NCBI GenBank assembly: GCA_017395085.1
Contig: JAFPWF010000003.1
Span: forward strand, 1 to 64,000
Reading direction: 5' to 3'
From: Oscillospiraceae bacterium
GTDB lineage: Bacteria; Bacillota; Clostridia; Oscillospirales; Oscillospiraceae
Length of the DNA: 64,000 bases
The notes under the pieces were generated by a model. That model searched no databases and was not told the DNA's origin. It saw only the letters and a list, made by a program, of their open reading frames with translations. Positions 23,305 to 32,809 of the stretch are shown piece by piece (position 1 is the first letter of the stretch; the number at the start of each line of letters is the position of its first letter). The translations under genes were made by a program, and so were the position numbers.

Positions 23305-25050
23305 TTATGTAATTCCCTGCGCATGCTCCAGCGCGGCATAGGCGCCGTTTTTCCGGAGCAGCTCGTCCCGGCTTCCCATCTCTTCGATGTGGCGGTCGTT
23401 GACAACGGCAATGCGGTCGGCGTTCCGCACCGTAGAAAGCCGGTGCGCAATGACGATGCTGGTCTTCCCGCGGCTCAGCCGGTCGAGACTTGCCTGAATC
23501 TTCTGCTCGGTAACACTGTCGAGCGCCGAGGTCGCCTCATCCAGGATCAGGATCGGCGGATTTTTCAGGAAGACGCGGGCAATCGAGATGCGCTGTTTCT
23601 GTCCGCCGGAGAGAACAATGCCCCGTTCCCCGACGAAACTCTGATATCCGTCCGGCATGTTCAGGATATCCTCGTGGATCTCCGCCTGAATGGCGGCTTC
23701 AACGACTTCCCGGTCCGTGGCGTCCGGCCTGCCGTAACGGATGTTTTCCATGATCGTACCCGCAAAAAGGAAAACATCCTGCTGGATGATGCCGATATTA
23801 CGCCGGAGGCTTTCCTGCGTCAGACGGCGCACATCCTGTCCGTCCACCAGAACAGCTCCGCCGGTCACGTCGTAAAAGCGGGGGATCAGATGGCAGATCG
23901 TGGTTTTCCCGCCGCCGGAGGCGCCGACCAGGGCAAAAGTTTCCCCGGGAGCCACACAGAAGCTGACGTTTTCCAGCACGGGAGTGCCGCTCTGGTACGC
24001 AAAGTCGACATGGTCGAACCGGATTTCACCCCGGACGCCGTTGAGCTCTGCGGCATCCGGCGCATCGGCGATTTCAGGCTCGGTGCGCATGATTTCCACA
24101 AAGCGTTCAAAACCCGCGCTGCCTTGCGCAAAAATCTCCATGAACTGGACCAGCTTGCGGATCGGCGAAATGAAAAGGGAAATATACAGGGTGAAGGTCA
24201 GCAGGTCGACAAAATCCATCTCCCCCCGCATGACCAGCAGGCCGCCCACGCTGACCACCGCCACCTGCATCAGGCCGATGGCGGCCTCGATCCCGGCGTT
24301 GAAGAGGCCCAGAGCGCGGTAATACGAAACCTTGCTTTTTTTGAAGGCCTCATTCGCGCGGTCGAACTTCTCGTCTTCCGTCTTTTCTGCAGTAAAGGCC
24401 TTGGACGTCCGGATGCCGGAGATGCCGCTCTCAATCGCCGCATTGATTTCACCTGTGCGCACCTTGACCTCGCGGTTCGCTTTCTGCATATTCAGCCGCT
24501 GGCGGACAGAAAACAGGATGCAGGCCGGCAGCAGCACAATCAGAACGCAGGTGAGTTTCCAGTTAACCGTCAGGAGGATGATCACGGAGCCCAGCAGCGT
24601 CACACCGCAGATCAGCAGGTTTTCCGGCCCATGATGGGCAAGTTCGACAATCTCAAACAGGTCGTTCGTCACGCGGGAAAGCAGGACGCCCGTACGGTTT
24701 CGGTCAAAGAAGGAGAAGGACAGCGACTGCATGTGGGTAAAGATATCCCTGCGCATGTCGGCTTCGACCAGTGTTCCCATCCGGTGCCCGATGATCGTGA
24801 TCAGGTACTGGAACCACGCCCGCAGAAGATAACTGACAAAGAGAATGCCCATCACGGCGAAGAAAGCGCCGAAAAGGCCTTTCGGCAGCAGGCTGTTCAG
24901 GCTCTGACGGGTCATATAAGGGAAAGCGAGATCCACCACCGCAACCGCAAGCGAAAGGCACATATCCAGAGCGAAAGCGCCGCGGTGAGGAACGATGTAA
25001 GACGCAAAGATCTTTAGTTTGCTGTTCTGATCGTTGATGCTTCGATTCAT
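23305..25050 (-). CDS. ABC exporter, fused membrane and ATPase domains
   Basis: The 581-residue half-transporter has a six-helix membrane domain (about 15-310) and a nucleotide-binding domain with Walker A GASGGGKTT, Q-loop, signature LSGGQKQRIS, Walker B ILILDEATSALD and switch His in VIAHRLST. It works as a homodimer or heterodimer and exports lipids, drugs or peptides; the substrate is not visible. No second half-transporter is adjacent, so a homodimer is likely. The next minus-strand gene upstream ends 31 bases away, so they may share a transcript. Confidence 0.93.
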   Translation of the reverse strand: MNRSINDQNSKLKIFASYIVPHRGAFALDMCLSLAVAVVDLAFPYMTRQSLNSLLPKGLFGAFFAVMGILFVSYLLRAWFQYLITIIGHRMGTLVEADMRRDIFTHMQSLSFSFFDRNRTGVLLSRVTNDLFEIVELAHHGPENLLICGVTLLGSVIILLTVNWKLTCVLIVLLPACILFSVRQRLNMQKANREVKVRTGEINAAIESGISGIRTSKAFTAEKTEDEKFDRANEAFKKSKVSYYRALGLFNAGIEAAIGLMQVAVVSVGGLLVMRGEMDFVDLLTFTLYISLFISPIRKLVQFMEIFAQGSAGFERFVEIMRTEPEIADAPDAAELNGVRGEIRFDHVDFAYQSGTPVLENVSFCVAPGETFALVGASGGGKTTICHLIPRFYDVTGGAVLVDGQDVRRLTQESLRRNIGIIQQDVFLFAGTIMENIRYGRPDATDREVVEAAIQAEIHEDILNMPDGYQSFVGERGIVLSGGQKQRISIARVFLKNPPILILDEATSALDSVTEQKIQASLDRLSRGKTSIVIAHRLSTVRNADRIAVVNDRHIEEMGSRDELLRKNGAYAALEHAQGIT

Positions 25051-25081
25051 CTGTGTTTATCCGAATCTATGTGGTCATTTC

Positions 25082-25921
25082 TCAGAGTGTAAGATCGGCA
25101 TTTTTCGCCTTCCTGTGCTGAAGGATCGTCGGGATCCACAGCATCAGGGTAATCAGCGCAGTCGCAAGGAGAAGGCGGATCCCAAGATAGGCAAACCACT
25201 GCCATTTTTCAGTCAGCACAAGACCCAGCGGGTTTACATAGGAGGAAAAGAAGTTTGTCCGGTACAGAATGCCGACCGGTTCTCCATTCAGGTATGCGGG
25301 CTGCGAGAAAATGGAATTCAGGTAAAACGTCGGCAGATCCAGCAGCAGAAGCCCGATCATCGTGCTCTTCCAGTGCCAGAGAGATACGCCGCCGTTATAC
25401 TCAAAGCCGAGGTACAGCCCCAGCGTCACAACCATGGAGTGGTAGAGAAAATACTGCCAGGCCCTCGGTGCCAGCAGGAACTCTGCCGCCGAGTTGTATT
25501 CTGTCGCAATGTAGGAAAGCAGAATGCCCATCAGCCCGCCGATGGTTCCCGTGATGTACATCAGCGTCAGCAGGCGTGTACGCCAGATTCCGCTTTTGAG
25601 CAACAACGCCGCGATGAGAAACACGATCATCAGAGAGCACATCTCCAGCGGAAGGTGCTCCATCTTCAGGTAGGGCGTATACTGGCCGATCGGCACATAG
25701 GTCAGCGCCTGTCCGGACTCCGTCGCGGCGATTTCCGGCGTCACCATGGGCAGAATGCTGGTCACGCTGAACACCTTGGTCACTTCGGAAACAACGCCGA
25801 CAATCAGGCAGGCCTTCAGAACCTGATCCATCGTCGGCTTTCGGACTCTGATGGCGAAAAAGCCGCCGATAATCAGGACGGCAGAAATGCCGATCCAGAT
25901 GAGATGTCCGGTTGAATACAT
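25082..25921 (-). CDS. YwaF/TMEM164-like integral membrane protein
   Basis: The 279-residue protein has about seven hydrophobic helices and the conserved EHLPLEMCSL in the middle, which is the hallmark region of the YwaF family (His-Leu-Pro-Leu-x-x-Cys). The family's job is unclear; the eukaryotic relative TMEM164 is an acyltransferase acting on ether lipids. The start MYSTGHLIW at 25921 lies 13 bases after the stop of another membrane-protein gene, and the ABC exporter follows. The three may act together on membrane lipids. Confidence 0.75.
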   Translation of the reverse strand: MYSTGHLIWIGISAVLIIGGFFAIRVRKPTMDQVLKACLIVGVVSEVTKVFSVTSILPMVTPEIAATESGQALTYVPIGQYTPYLKMEHLPLEMCSLMIVFLIAALLLKSGIWRTRLLTLMYITGTIGGLMGILLSYIATEYNSAAEFLLAPRAWQYFLYHSMVVTLGLYLGFEYNGGVSLWHWKSTMIGLLLLDLPTFYLNSIFSQPAYLNGEPVGILYRTNFFSSYVNPLGLVLTEKWQWFAYLGIRLLLATALITLMLWIPTILQHRKAKNADLTL

Positions 25922-25934
25922 AGATTCATCCCCT

Positions 25935-26774
25935 TCATTCTTTCAGATGCTTTCCATCCGGCTTCAAAGGATGTCTCACGGTCTTCTGCTTCAGGTGCTT
26001 TGCCTGCGTTCCTTCCAGATGCTTTCCCTTTTTTGCCGTAATGTCTTTAAACCAAAGCCACGACAGCGTGCGGTTCCATTCCGACAGCCGGCCGGCCATC
26101 AGGTAGGCACTGGAATAAACAAACACAAATGCAAACGCAAATACCGACCAGTGGACATGCCGGAAATCCAGGAAAAAGTACGGGATCAGTTCCGTCGGGA
26201 GAATCTCGGACGCAATCAGAGAGAGAACAATCACCGCATAGAAAGTCACAAACCAGGTGCCGTGCCAGAGCTGCCGGGGCTTCAGTTTGCCGATGGGGGA
26301 ATCGTTGATCAGGAAAGAGGCAATTCCCAGAATCGGAATCAGCACATGCATGACAAACGAGTCGTACCGGTCGACAACCGGAAGATGCTGAGAGAAAAAA
26401 GGAAGCTGACTGAACATGACCACAATGAAAATCACCGATTCCGCCACTGCAGCGGACAGGCGTATGAAGTAAACCGTTTTTCTGGTCACTTCCGTGTCGG
26501 CCAGCAGTTCGATCACATTGGCAACCACAAAGACCGCGGCGCCGGCGGTGGTAAACAGGGTTCCGTCCACGGTCAGAAAACGAAAGATCGTAATGCTCGG
26601 CTCCAGATGCCAGCCAAAGATGAAGGAACTGACCCCCAGCAGCACAATAAGCACGGAAATGCAGATATTCGTGATTTTCTTTTTCCGGTACCGCAGTTCA
26701 AAGGTGTCCCAGATTCCGTCCAGGTCCTGCGCCCGGTCATAGCTTTTGATGTAGTCGTAGTCGATTCGCGCCAT
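25935..26774 (-). CDS. Six-helix integral membrane protein (Pr6Pr-like)
   Basis: The 279-residue protein starts MARIDYDYIKSY at ATG 26774, preceded by GGTGGAGAG; a longer frame up to 27029 would overlap the next operon's promoter. Six hydrophobic segments and FRFLTVDGTLFTTAGAAVF resemble the FAR-17a/AIG1-like 'Pr6Pr' membrane family, some of whose eukaryotic members hydrolyse fatty acid esters of hydroxy fatty acids. The C-terminus is basic and His/Lys-rich. It begins the likely operon with the YwaF-like protein and the exporter. Confidence 0.7.
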   Translation of the reverse strand: MARIDYDYIKSYDRAQDLDGIWDTFELRYRKKKITNICISVLIVLLGVSSFIFGWHLEPSITIFRFLTVDGTLFTTAGAAVFVVANVIELLADTEVTRKTVYFIRLSAAVAESVIFIVVMFSQLPFFSQHLPVVDRYDSFVMHVLIPILGIASFLINDSPIGKLKPRQLWHGTWFVTFYAVIVLSLIASEILPTELIPYFFLDFRHVHWSVFAFAFVFVYSSAYLMAGRLSEWNRTLSWLWFKDITAKKGKHLEGTQAKHLKQKTVRHPLKPDGKHLKE

Positions 26775-26908
26775 GCCGCATGCTCTCCACCTGTCAGTAA
26801 AAAAGTCAGCCTTTCTCCGGGTTTTCTGCGCCTGATACGGAAACAATCTTATCAGAAGCAGGGGGCAAAAGCAAGCCGCATAAAGTTTGATTTTCTCCAA
26901 CTTGTCCC

Positions 26909-26938
26909 TTGATTCTTTCTTCCCTGTCATGGTATAAT
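26909..26938 (+). promoter_or_regulatory. Predicted promoter of the BMP transporter operon
   Basis: TTGATT (26909-26914), an 18-base spacer and TATAAT (26933-26938) lie 53 bases before the start codon. No purine or other riboswitch could be drawn in the leader. Confidence 0.65.
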
Positions 26939-26991
26939 ATTTTTTGGTTTCCGGATCACGAGAAGCCGAATAATTATTTTGGAGGAAAACA

Positions 26992-28158
26992 ATGAAAAAG
27001 ATTCTTGCGCTTGCACTTGCACTCTGCATGATCTTCGCGCTGGCTGCCTGCGGTCAGTCCGCTGCGCCTGCCGCTGAGCCCGCCGCTGCACCTGCCGCTG
27101 AGCCCGCTGCCGAAGCTGCTGCCGACATCCAGGTTGCCATGATCACAGACTACGGCGACATCACCGACCAGTCTTTCAACCAGACGACCTATGAAGCATG
27201 CAAGGCCTACTGCGAATCCAACGGTCTCGCTTTCACCTACTTCAAGCCCGCCTCCGACTCGGATGAAGACCGTGTCTCCATGATCGAGAAGGCCATCGAC
27301 GAAGGCTACAATGTCATCGTGATGCCCGGCTATGCGTTTGCTCCCGCCATTGCAGCAACCGCTCCCGAGTACGAGGATGTTTACTTCATCGCTCTGGACG
27401 TCTCCGAGTTTGACCTGACCTCCGCCGGACTTGAGACCCTGCCAGCCAACCTCTACTCTGCTGTTTATCAGGAAGAGCTCTGCGGCTACATGGCCGGTTA
27501 TGCGGCTGTGAAGCTCGGCTACACCAAGCTCGGCTTCCTGGGCGGCATGGCGGTTCCCGCTGTTGTCCGTTACGGTTACGGCTTTGTTCAGGGCGCTGAT
27601 GCAGCTGCTGCCGAACTTGGCGCAGATGTCTCCCTGAACTATGCATACGGCAACCAGTTCTACGGCGATGCTGACATCACCGCCGCCATGGATACCTGGT
27701 ACGGCGCCGGCACCGAAGTCGTCTTCGCCTGCGGCGGCGGCATCTACTCCTCCGCAGCTGAAGCTGCTGCCAAAGTTGGCGGCAAGGTCATCGGCGTTGA
27801 CGTTGACCAGTCCTTCAACATTGACGGTCAGTACGGTGAAGGCATGACAGTTACCTCCGCCATGAAGGGCCTCGGCGCCACGGTCAACACCATGCTTGCT
27901 GCAGTCCAGGCCGGTGAGTTTGCCAACTACGGCGGCAAGGTGGAGAACCTTGGTCTTGTCTCCGAGGATCCGGAACTGAACTACGTCCAGCTGCCCTCCG
28001 CCACCACCCAGTTCGGTGAAGGCTTCTCCGCGGAAGACTATGTGAAGCTCGTTGGCGACATGTTCAACGGCGTCATCACCGTCAACAATGACATTTCGAT
28101 CAGCGCAGCTGACAATGCCACTGTTATTGCGGTCAACGATCAGGGCAACCTGAAGTAA
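26992..28158 (+). CDS. BMP-family nucleoside-binding lipoprotein (ABC importer)
   Basis: The 388-residue protein has signal sequence and lipobox LAAC (Cys at about 20), then an Ala/Pro/Glu low-complexity linker (repeats of AAPAAEP) and a BMP/PnrA substrate-binding fold from about 45: ITDYGDITDQSFNQTTYE, GYNVIVMPGYAFAP, FLGGMAVPAVVRYGYGF. BMP proteins bind nucleosides outside the cell. GGAGG precedes the ATG. An efficient terminator lies between it and the ATPase/permease genes, so the binding protein can be made in excess over the membrane parts. Confidence 0.93.
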   Translation: MKKILALALALCMIFALAACGQSAAPAAEPAAAPAAEPAAEAAADIQVAMITDYGDITDQSFNQTTYEACKAYCESNGLAFTYFKPASDSDEDRVSMIEKAIDEGYNVIVMPGYAFAPAIAATAPEYEDVYFIALDVSEFDLTSAGLETLPANLYSAVYQEELCGYMAGYAAVKLGYTKLGFLGGMAVPAVVRYGYGFVQGADAAAAELGADVSLNYAYGNQFYGDADITAAMDTWYGAGTEVVFACGGGIYSSAAEAAAKVGGKVIGVDVDQSFNIDGQYGEGMTVTSAMKGLGATVNTMLAAVQAGEFANYGGKVENLGLVSEDPELNYVQLPSATTQFGEGFSAEDYVKLVGDMFNGVITVNNDISISAADNATVIAVNDQGNLK

Positions 28159-28180
28159 TTCCCCCGACTAACCCAATTTT

Positions 28181-28209
28181 CGGCACGGCTTCGGCCGTGC
28201 CGTTTTTTT
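28181..28209 (+). terminator. Strong terminator after the binding-protein gene
   Basis: CGGCACGGC, a TTCG tetraloop and GCCGTGCCG are followed by seven T. Partial readthrough would give the usual excess of binding protein over permease. Confidence 0.95.
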
Positions 28210-28304
28210 GCGCACGTTTCACAGAAAATTCATTTTTTTATTTACAGCTTTGCCCGGGTTGTTGTAAAATAAAGGAAACCGGAAACAGAAGGAGGTAGAT
28301 TCCG

Positions 28305-29843
28305 TTGGACAGTCCATATGCGATTGAGATGCTGCACATCACCAAACGTTTTCCCGGCATCATCGCGAATGACGACATCACGCTTCAGCTGAAAAAAGGC
28401 GAAATACACGCCCTGCTCGGTGAAAACGGCGCCGGCAAGTCTACTCTGATGAGCGTGCTCTTCGGTCTGTATCAGGCAGAAGAAGGCGTCATCAAAAAAG
28501 ACGGCAAAGAAGTCCAGATCAAGGATCCGAATGACGCCAACGATCTTGGTATCGGCATGGTGCACCAGCATTTCAAACTGGTGGAATGCTTTTCCGTTTT
28601 GGACAACATCATCCTCGGCGTTGAGCCCACCAGCAAGGGATTTCTGCAGAAAAAAGAGGCCAGAGAGAAGGTCCTCGCCCTTTCTAAAAAGTACGGCCTT
28701 CAGGTAAATCCGGATGCACTGATCGAAGACATCACCGTCGGAATGCAGCAGCGCACAGAAATTCTCAAGATGCTGTACCGCGACAATGAGATTCTGATCT
28801 TTGACGAGCCGACCGCCGTTCTGACCCCGCAGGAAATTGACGAACTCATGCAGATTATGAAGAATCTCGCCGCCGAGGGAAAGTCGATCCTGTTCATTTC
28901 CCACAAGCTTGCCGAGATCATGGCTGTCGCCGATCGCTGCACGGTTCTCCGTAAGGGCAAATACATCGGCACCGTCAACACCAAAGACGTCACCATGGAG
29001 CAGCTCTCCGCCATGATGGTCGGCCGCAACGTCAACTTCCACGTGGAGAAAAAGCCGGCAAACCCCGGAGAAGTGATTCTTGACGTCCAGGATATGTCGG
29101 TAGCCTCCAAGGTGCATAAGAATGACGCGGTAAAACACGTCAGCTTTAAGGTGCGGGCAGGCGAAATCGTCTGCATTGCGGGGATTGACGGAAACGGTCA
29201 GACCGAACTGGTTTATGGCCTTACCGGTCTCGAGCCGCTGAAAACCGGCCACATCTATATGAACGGAAACGACATCACCCATGCTTCCATCCGCGCCCGT
29301 TCCGTCGACGGCATGAGCCATATTCCCGAAGACCGGCACAAACACGGCCTGGTGCTGGATTATTCTCTGGAATACAATATGATTCTCCAGCGCTATTTTG
29401 AGCCGGAATTCACCGACAAGGCCGGTTTCCTGAAGCGCAAACCCATCCGCGAGTATGCAGATCGGCTGATCGACGCCTACGACGTCCGTTCCGGCCAGGG
29501 TGCGATTACGGCAGCCCGTGCCATGTCCGGCGGCAACCAGCAAAAGGCGATTATCGCACGTGAGATCGACAAAAACCCCGATCTGCTGATTGCCGTTCAG
29601 CCCACCCGCGGCCTTGACGTCGGCGCCATCGAGTTTGTTCACAGCCAGTTGGTGGCTCAGCGCGATGCGGGGAAGGCAGTTCTGCTGGTTTCCCTGGAAC
29701 TTGACGAGGTCATGGACGTGCCTGACCGCATTCTTGTGATGTACGAGGGTGAAATCGTCGGTGAACTTGACCCGAAAGCCACTACGCAGGAAGAGCTCGG
29801 TCTTTATATGGCCGGCGCGAAGAGAGATGAGGTGAAGGCATGA
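28305..29843 (+). CDS. ABC importer ATPase with two nucleotide-binding domains (nucleoside uptake)
   Basis: The 512-residue protein has two ATPase domains. The first is complete, with Walker A GENGAGKST and Walker B LIFDEPTAVL. The second has GIDGNGQTE in place of Walker A, and AMSGGNQQKAIIARE with VQPTRGLD. A degenerate second site is the rule for this sugar/nucleoside subfamily (BmpB/NupA/YufO-like). It starts with TTG 28305, with AGGAGGT 8 bases upstream. Its stop overlaps the permease start. Confidence 0.92.
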   Translation: MDSPYAIEMLHITKRFPGIIANDDITLQLKKGEIHALLGENGAGKSTLMSVLFGLYQAEEGVIKKDGKEVQIKDPNDANDLGIGMVHQHFKLVECFSVLDNIILGVEPTSKGFLQKKEAREKVLALSKKYGLQVNPDALIEDITVGMQQRTEILKMLYRDNEILIFDEPTAVLTPQEIDELMQIMKNLAAEGKSILFISHKLAEIMAVADRCTVLRKGKYIGTVNTKDVTMEQLSAMMVGRNVNFHVEKKPANPGEVILDVQDMSVASKVHKNDAVKHVSFKVRAGEIVCIAGIDGNGQTELVYGLTGLEPLKTGHIYMNGNDITHASIRARSVDGMSHIPEDRHKHGLVLDYSLEYNMILQRYFEPEFTDKAGFLKRKPIREYADRLIDAYDVRSGQGAITAARAMSGGNQQKAIIAREIDKNPDLLIAVQPTRGLDVGAIEFVHSQLVAQRDAGKAVLLVSLELDEVMDVPDRILVMYEGEIVGELDPKATTQEELGLYMAGAKRDEVKA

Positions 29844-30973
29844 AGAAAAACATCCTGAAAAACAGTGCCGTCCAGTCTCTGATCGCCTCCCTGATCTGCA
29901 TCTTTTTGGGACTGCTGATCGGCTACATTGTTCTTCTGTTCATCAATCCTACCGGCGCCTGGGGTGCTATCACGGCGGTTGTGAAAAACTTCTTCAACTA
30001 TTCCCGCGCAAATCTCCAGTCGAAGAACTTCGGAAATACCCTGGTCAAGACGGCTCCTTTGCTGATGTGCGCACTCTCGGTGCTGTTCGCCTATAAAGTC
30101 GGCTTGTTCAACATCGGCGCAGCCGGCCAGTATGTTGCGGGCGTCTGCGCCAGCATCTACGCCGCCCTCGCCTGGGGCTGGGGCTGGTTCCCGTGCATGC
30201 TCCTTGCAATTGTCGCCGGTGCCGCTCTCGGCGCCATCGTCGGATTCCTGAAATCCAGCCTGAATGTCAACGAGGTTATCTCCGGCATTATGCTGAACTG
30301 GATCGGTCTTTACCTGACGAATATGCTGCTGACGACTGTCAAGGAATCGACCAGTCCGTACACGCTGCACCTGAAAAACGAAAACCCTGCGTCCATTCTT
30401 CCCTCACTGGGGCTTGACAAGCTCTTTAACGGCAACGGCTATGTCAGCCTCGCGCTCCCGCTTTCCGTTCTGCTTGCCATTGCCGTCGCCGTTGTTCTGA
30501 ACCGGACAAAGTTCGGCTATGAGCTGAAGGCGACCGGCAACAACAAAAATGCCGCCAAATACTGCGGCATGGCCGAGCGCCGCAACATTATTCTGACGCT
30601 GGTCATCGCAGGCGCACTTGCCGGGCTGGGCGGAGCCCTTCTCTATCTGACCGACTACGAGCAGTGGCAGTGCACCACCTCGGCAGTCCCCAGCATGGGC
30701 TTTAACGGCATCGCTGCCACCTTCCTTGGCGGGCTTGATCCCATCGGAACCATCTTTTCCTCCTATTTTATTCAGCACATCACCTCCGGCGGCGCTTACG
30801 TGGACAAAACCATGTACTCCTCTCAGATCTCCGACCTGATTTCTTCCATCATCATTTATCTGTGCGGCTTCGTGCTGTTTATTAAGTACGCCATCAACTC
30901 CGGTATTGCAAAAAGCGAGGAGAAAAAGGCCAAAAAACTTGCCGCCGCATCTGAGGAAGGAGGGGATAAGTAA
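29840..30973 (+). CDS. ABC importer permease 1 (BPD_transp_2 type)
   Basis: The 377-residue polytopic protein has about nine to ten hydrophobic helices and the family signature GLFNIGAAGQYVAG near 90, with GELKATGNNKNAA-type cytoplasmic loop (YELKATGNNKNAAKYCG) that docks the ATPase. It overlaps the ATPase gene by 4 bases and the next permease gene by 1, so the three are translationally coupled. It forms half of the nucleoside channel. Confidence 0.92.
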   Translation: MKKNILKNSAVQSLIASLICIFLGLLIGYIVLLFINPTGAWGAITAVVKNFFNYSRANLQSKNFGNTLVKTAPLLMCALSVLFAYKVGLFNIGAAGQYVAGVCASIYAALAWGWGWFPCMLLAIVAGAALGAIVGFLKSSLNVNEVISGIMLNWIGLYLTNMLLTTVKESTSPYTLHLKNENPASILPSLGLDKLFNGNGYVSLALPLSVLLAIAVAVVLNRTKFGYELKATGNNKNAAKYCGMAERRNIILTLVIAGALAGLGGALLYLTDYEQWQCTTSAVPSMGFNGIAATFLGGLDPIGTIFSSYFIQHITSGGAYVDKTMYSSQISDLISSIIIYLCGFVLFIKYAINSGIAKSEEKKAKKLAAASEEGGDK

Positions 30974-31914
30974 TGCTGCTTCTGGTTCAATACACCCTGA
31001 TTTTTGCTTCGGTCCTCTCTCTGGTTGCCCTGGGCGGCTGTTTCTCTGAACACTCCGGCGTCATCAATCTCGGTCTGGAAGGCATTATGGTCATCGGCGC
31101 ACTGGGCGGCGCACTGATGATGCGTTACGCCCCTGCCGGAATCCCCGCCTTTGTGATGGTACTGTTGGTGCTGCTGGCTGCAATCCTGGCCGGCATGCTG
31201 TTCTCAGCTCTGCTTGCCGTAGCCTGCATCAACTTCAAGGCAGACCAGACCATTGTCGGAACCGCGCTGAACATGTTGGGGCTCGCGGCGGCCACCGTGT
31301 TTGTAAAGGCCATCAACACTGCCGCAAATCCTGACGACGTGTCTTCCACCATTCAGTATGTGGAGCAGAAGAAGGCATTCCTGGTCAACATCAACGGCTT
31401 CGAATTCAACTGGTTCATGCTGATTGCCCTCCTGATGCTGGTGCTAGCCTACATCATTCTCTACAAGACCCGCTTCGGTCTCCGGCTGATGGCCTGCGGC
31501 GAGCATCCCCAGGCTGCCGACTCCGTCGGTATCAATGTTTACAAGATGCGCTGGTCCGGTGTTCTGATTTCCGGAATGCTTGGCGGTCTTGGCGGTATCT
31601 GCTACATTCTGGCAGGCGTTTCCGAGTGGAAATTTGAAAACGGCGTTGCCGGTTTCGGCTTCCTGTCCCTCGCCGTCATGATCTTCGGGCAGTGGAAGCC
31701 AACGCGAATCGGACTTGCAGCGCTGCTCTTCGGGTTCTTCCGCGCCCTGTCGAATGTTTATTTCGGGTTCCCGGGGCTGGTTGCGCTGAATATCCCCGGT
31801 TCCGTTTACAACATGATGCCCTATATCATCTCCCTGATCGTTCTGGCCTTCACTTCCAGAAATTCCCGCGCGCCGAAAGCGGAAGGAATTCCGTACGAAA
31901 AAGGGATGCGGTAG
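30973..31914 (+). CDS. ABC importer permease 2 (BPD_transp_2 type)
   Basis: The 313-residue protein, with about eight to nine helices, is the second channel half: HSGVINLGLEGIMVIGAL near 30 matches the paired signature of its partner, and LRLMACGEHPQAADSVGIN is the ATPase-coupling loop. AAGGAGG before the ATG lies in the end of the first permease gene. With the binding lipoprotein and the ATPase it makes a full BMP-type nucleoside importer. Confidence 0.92.
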   Translation: MLLLVQYTLIFASVLSLVALGGCFSEHSGVINLGLEGIMVIGALGGALMMRYAPAGIPAFVMVLLVLLAAILAGMLFSALLAVACINFKADQTIVGTALNMLGLAAATVFVKAINTAANPDDVSSTIQYVEQKKAFLVNINGFEFNWFMLIALLMLVLAYIILYKTRFGLRLMACGEHPQAADSVGINVYKMRWSGVLISGMLGGLGGICYILAGVSEWKFENGVAGFGFLSLAVMIFGQWKPTRIGLAALLFGFFRALSNVYFGFPGLVALNIPGSVYNMMPYIISLIVLAFTSRNSRAPKAEGIPYEKGMR

Positions 31915-31952
31915 CGGTTTTTCTCCGCAGAACCCATAACAAAAGCGTTTTG

Positions 31953-31978
31953 ATCGCCCGGTCGGATGACCGGGCGAT
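31953..31978 (+). terminator. Terminator after the nucleoside importer operon
   Basis: ATCGCCCGGTC and GACCGGGCGAT form a perfect 11-bp stem with a 4-base loop; the tail TCTCTCT is only moderately T-rich. Confidence 0.75.
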
Positions 31979-32060
31979 TCTCTCTGAAGCAGACGGCTGC
32001 CTGTCTCGCGGACTTCGGTGAAAAATACAGAAAAACCCGGGAAAAGACGCAATTTTCCTC

Positions 32061-32089
32061 TTGACAAAGCGGCCGGAATCGGATATATT
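32061..32089 (+). promoter_or_regulatory. Consensus promoter of rplJ-rplL
   Basis: TTGACA (32061-32066), a 17-base spacer and TATATT (32084-32089) precede the L10 leader. Confidence 0.85.
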
Positions 32090-32095
32090 ATCGGA

Positions 32096-32213
32096 GCGCT
32101 CCGAAGACAGCAGGTGGGGTTTGCCCCGTAAGTCCTGCCGAGGACATCAATCATCCGATCGTACTTACGATGGTTTTTGTACCCGTCTGTCTTTTGGCAG
32201 AGGGGTTTTCTTT
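32096..32213 (+). ncRNA. Ribosomal protein L10 leader with attenuator
   Basis: The 5' leader contains the L10-leader elements: GAAGACAGCAGG, a small hairpin GTGGGG/CCCCGT, then AAGTCCTGCCGAGGAC, where GCAGG pairs with CCTGC. L10(L12)4 binds this kink-turn-like RNA. Further down, ACCCGTCTGT (32181-32190) pairs imperfectly with GCAGAGGGGT (32197-32206) and is followed by TTTTCTTT, a likely attenuator. Excess L10-L12 would favour termination before rplJ. Confidence 0.85.
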
Positions 32214-32249
32214 ATGAGCGTGAGTTCAAGTGTGGAGGTGAAATCACAC

Positions 32250-32777
32250 ATGCCAAACGCAAAGGTTCTCAGCGAAAAGCAGGCGATCGTCGAGGCGCTG
32301 GCCAACCGCATCAAGAATGCAGGTTCCGGTATTCTGGTAGACTATAAGGGTATTACCGTTGAAGAGGATACCGCGCTCCGCAGCGAGATGCGCAAGGATT
32401 CTGTCAATTACACGGTCGTGAAGAACACGCTGACCAGAAAGGCTCTGGACAGCCTGGGGATGGATGGTCTTGACCACGTCCTGAACGGTACCACCTCTCT
32501 GGCAACCACAGAGGCCGATCCCATTGCCCCCTTCCGCATTGTTGCAGACTACAGCAAGAAGCTGGGCGACCGCTTCAATGTGAAGGCCGCATTCATGGAG
32601 GGCAAGATTCTTTCCGAGCAGGAGATCGTCGAGATTTCCGCGCTGCCCGGCAAAGAAGCGCTCTATGCAAAGGTTCTGGGCACAATGATCGCGCCGATTA
32701 CCAGTCTCGCCGTCTGCCTCGGTCAGATTCTGGAACAGAAGGGCGGCTCCGTCGAAGCCCCCGCAGCTGCTGAATAA
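32250..32777 (+). CDS. rplJ: Ribosomal protein L10
   Basis: The 175-residue L10 forms the base of the ribosomal stalk and carries L7/L12 dimers. [20 protein letters not shown] at the N-terminus, the central [12 protein letters not shown] and the helical C-terminal L12-binding region are typical. GGAGGTG precedes ATG 32250; an in-frame ATG at 32214 would add 12 residues not seen in the family and overlaps the attenuator tail. rplL follows after 32 bases. Confidence 0.97.
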   Translation: MPNAKVLSEKQAIVEALANRIKNAGSGILVDYKGITVEEDTALRSEMRKDSVNYTVVKNTLTRKALDSLGMDGLDHVLNGTTSLATTEADPIAPFRIVADYSKKLGDRFNVKAAFMEGKILSEQEIVEISALPGKEALYAKVLGTMIAPITSLAVCLGQILEQKGGSVEAPAAAE

Positions 32778-32809
32778 AGCAGAACACATCATTAATGGAG
32801 GATATTACA

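Noticed and set aside
23230-25017. Plus-strand frame of 595 codons opposite the ABC exporter
   Set aside because: Shadow; the minus strand carries the full exporter motifs.
26810-26991. Purine riboswitch before the nucleoside importer
   Set aside because: No three-stem junction or conserved loop pair could be drawn in the short leader after the promoter.
28242-29642. Minus-strand frame of 466 codons opposite the ABC ATPase
   Set aside because: The plus strand has a complete double ATPase with all motifs; the complement has none.
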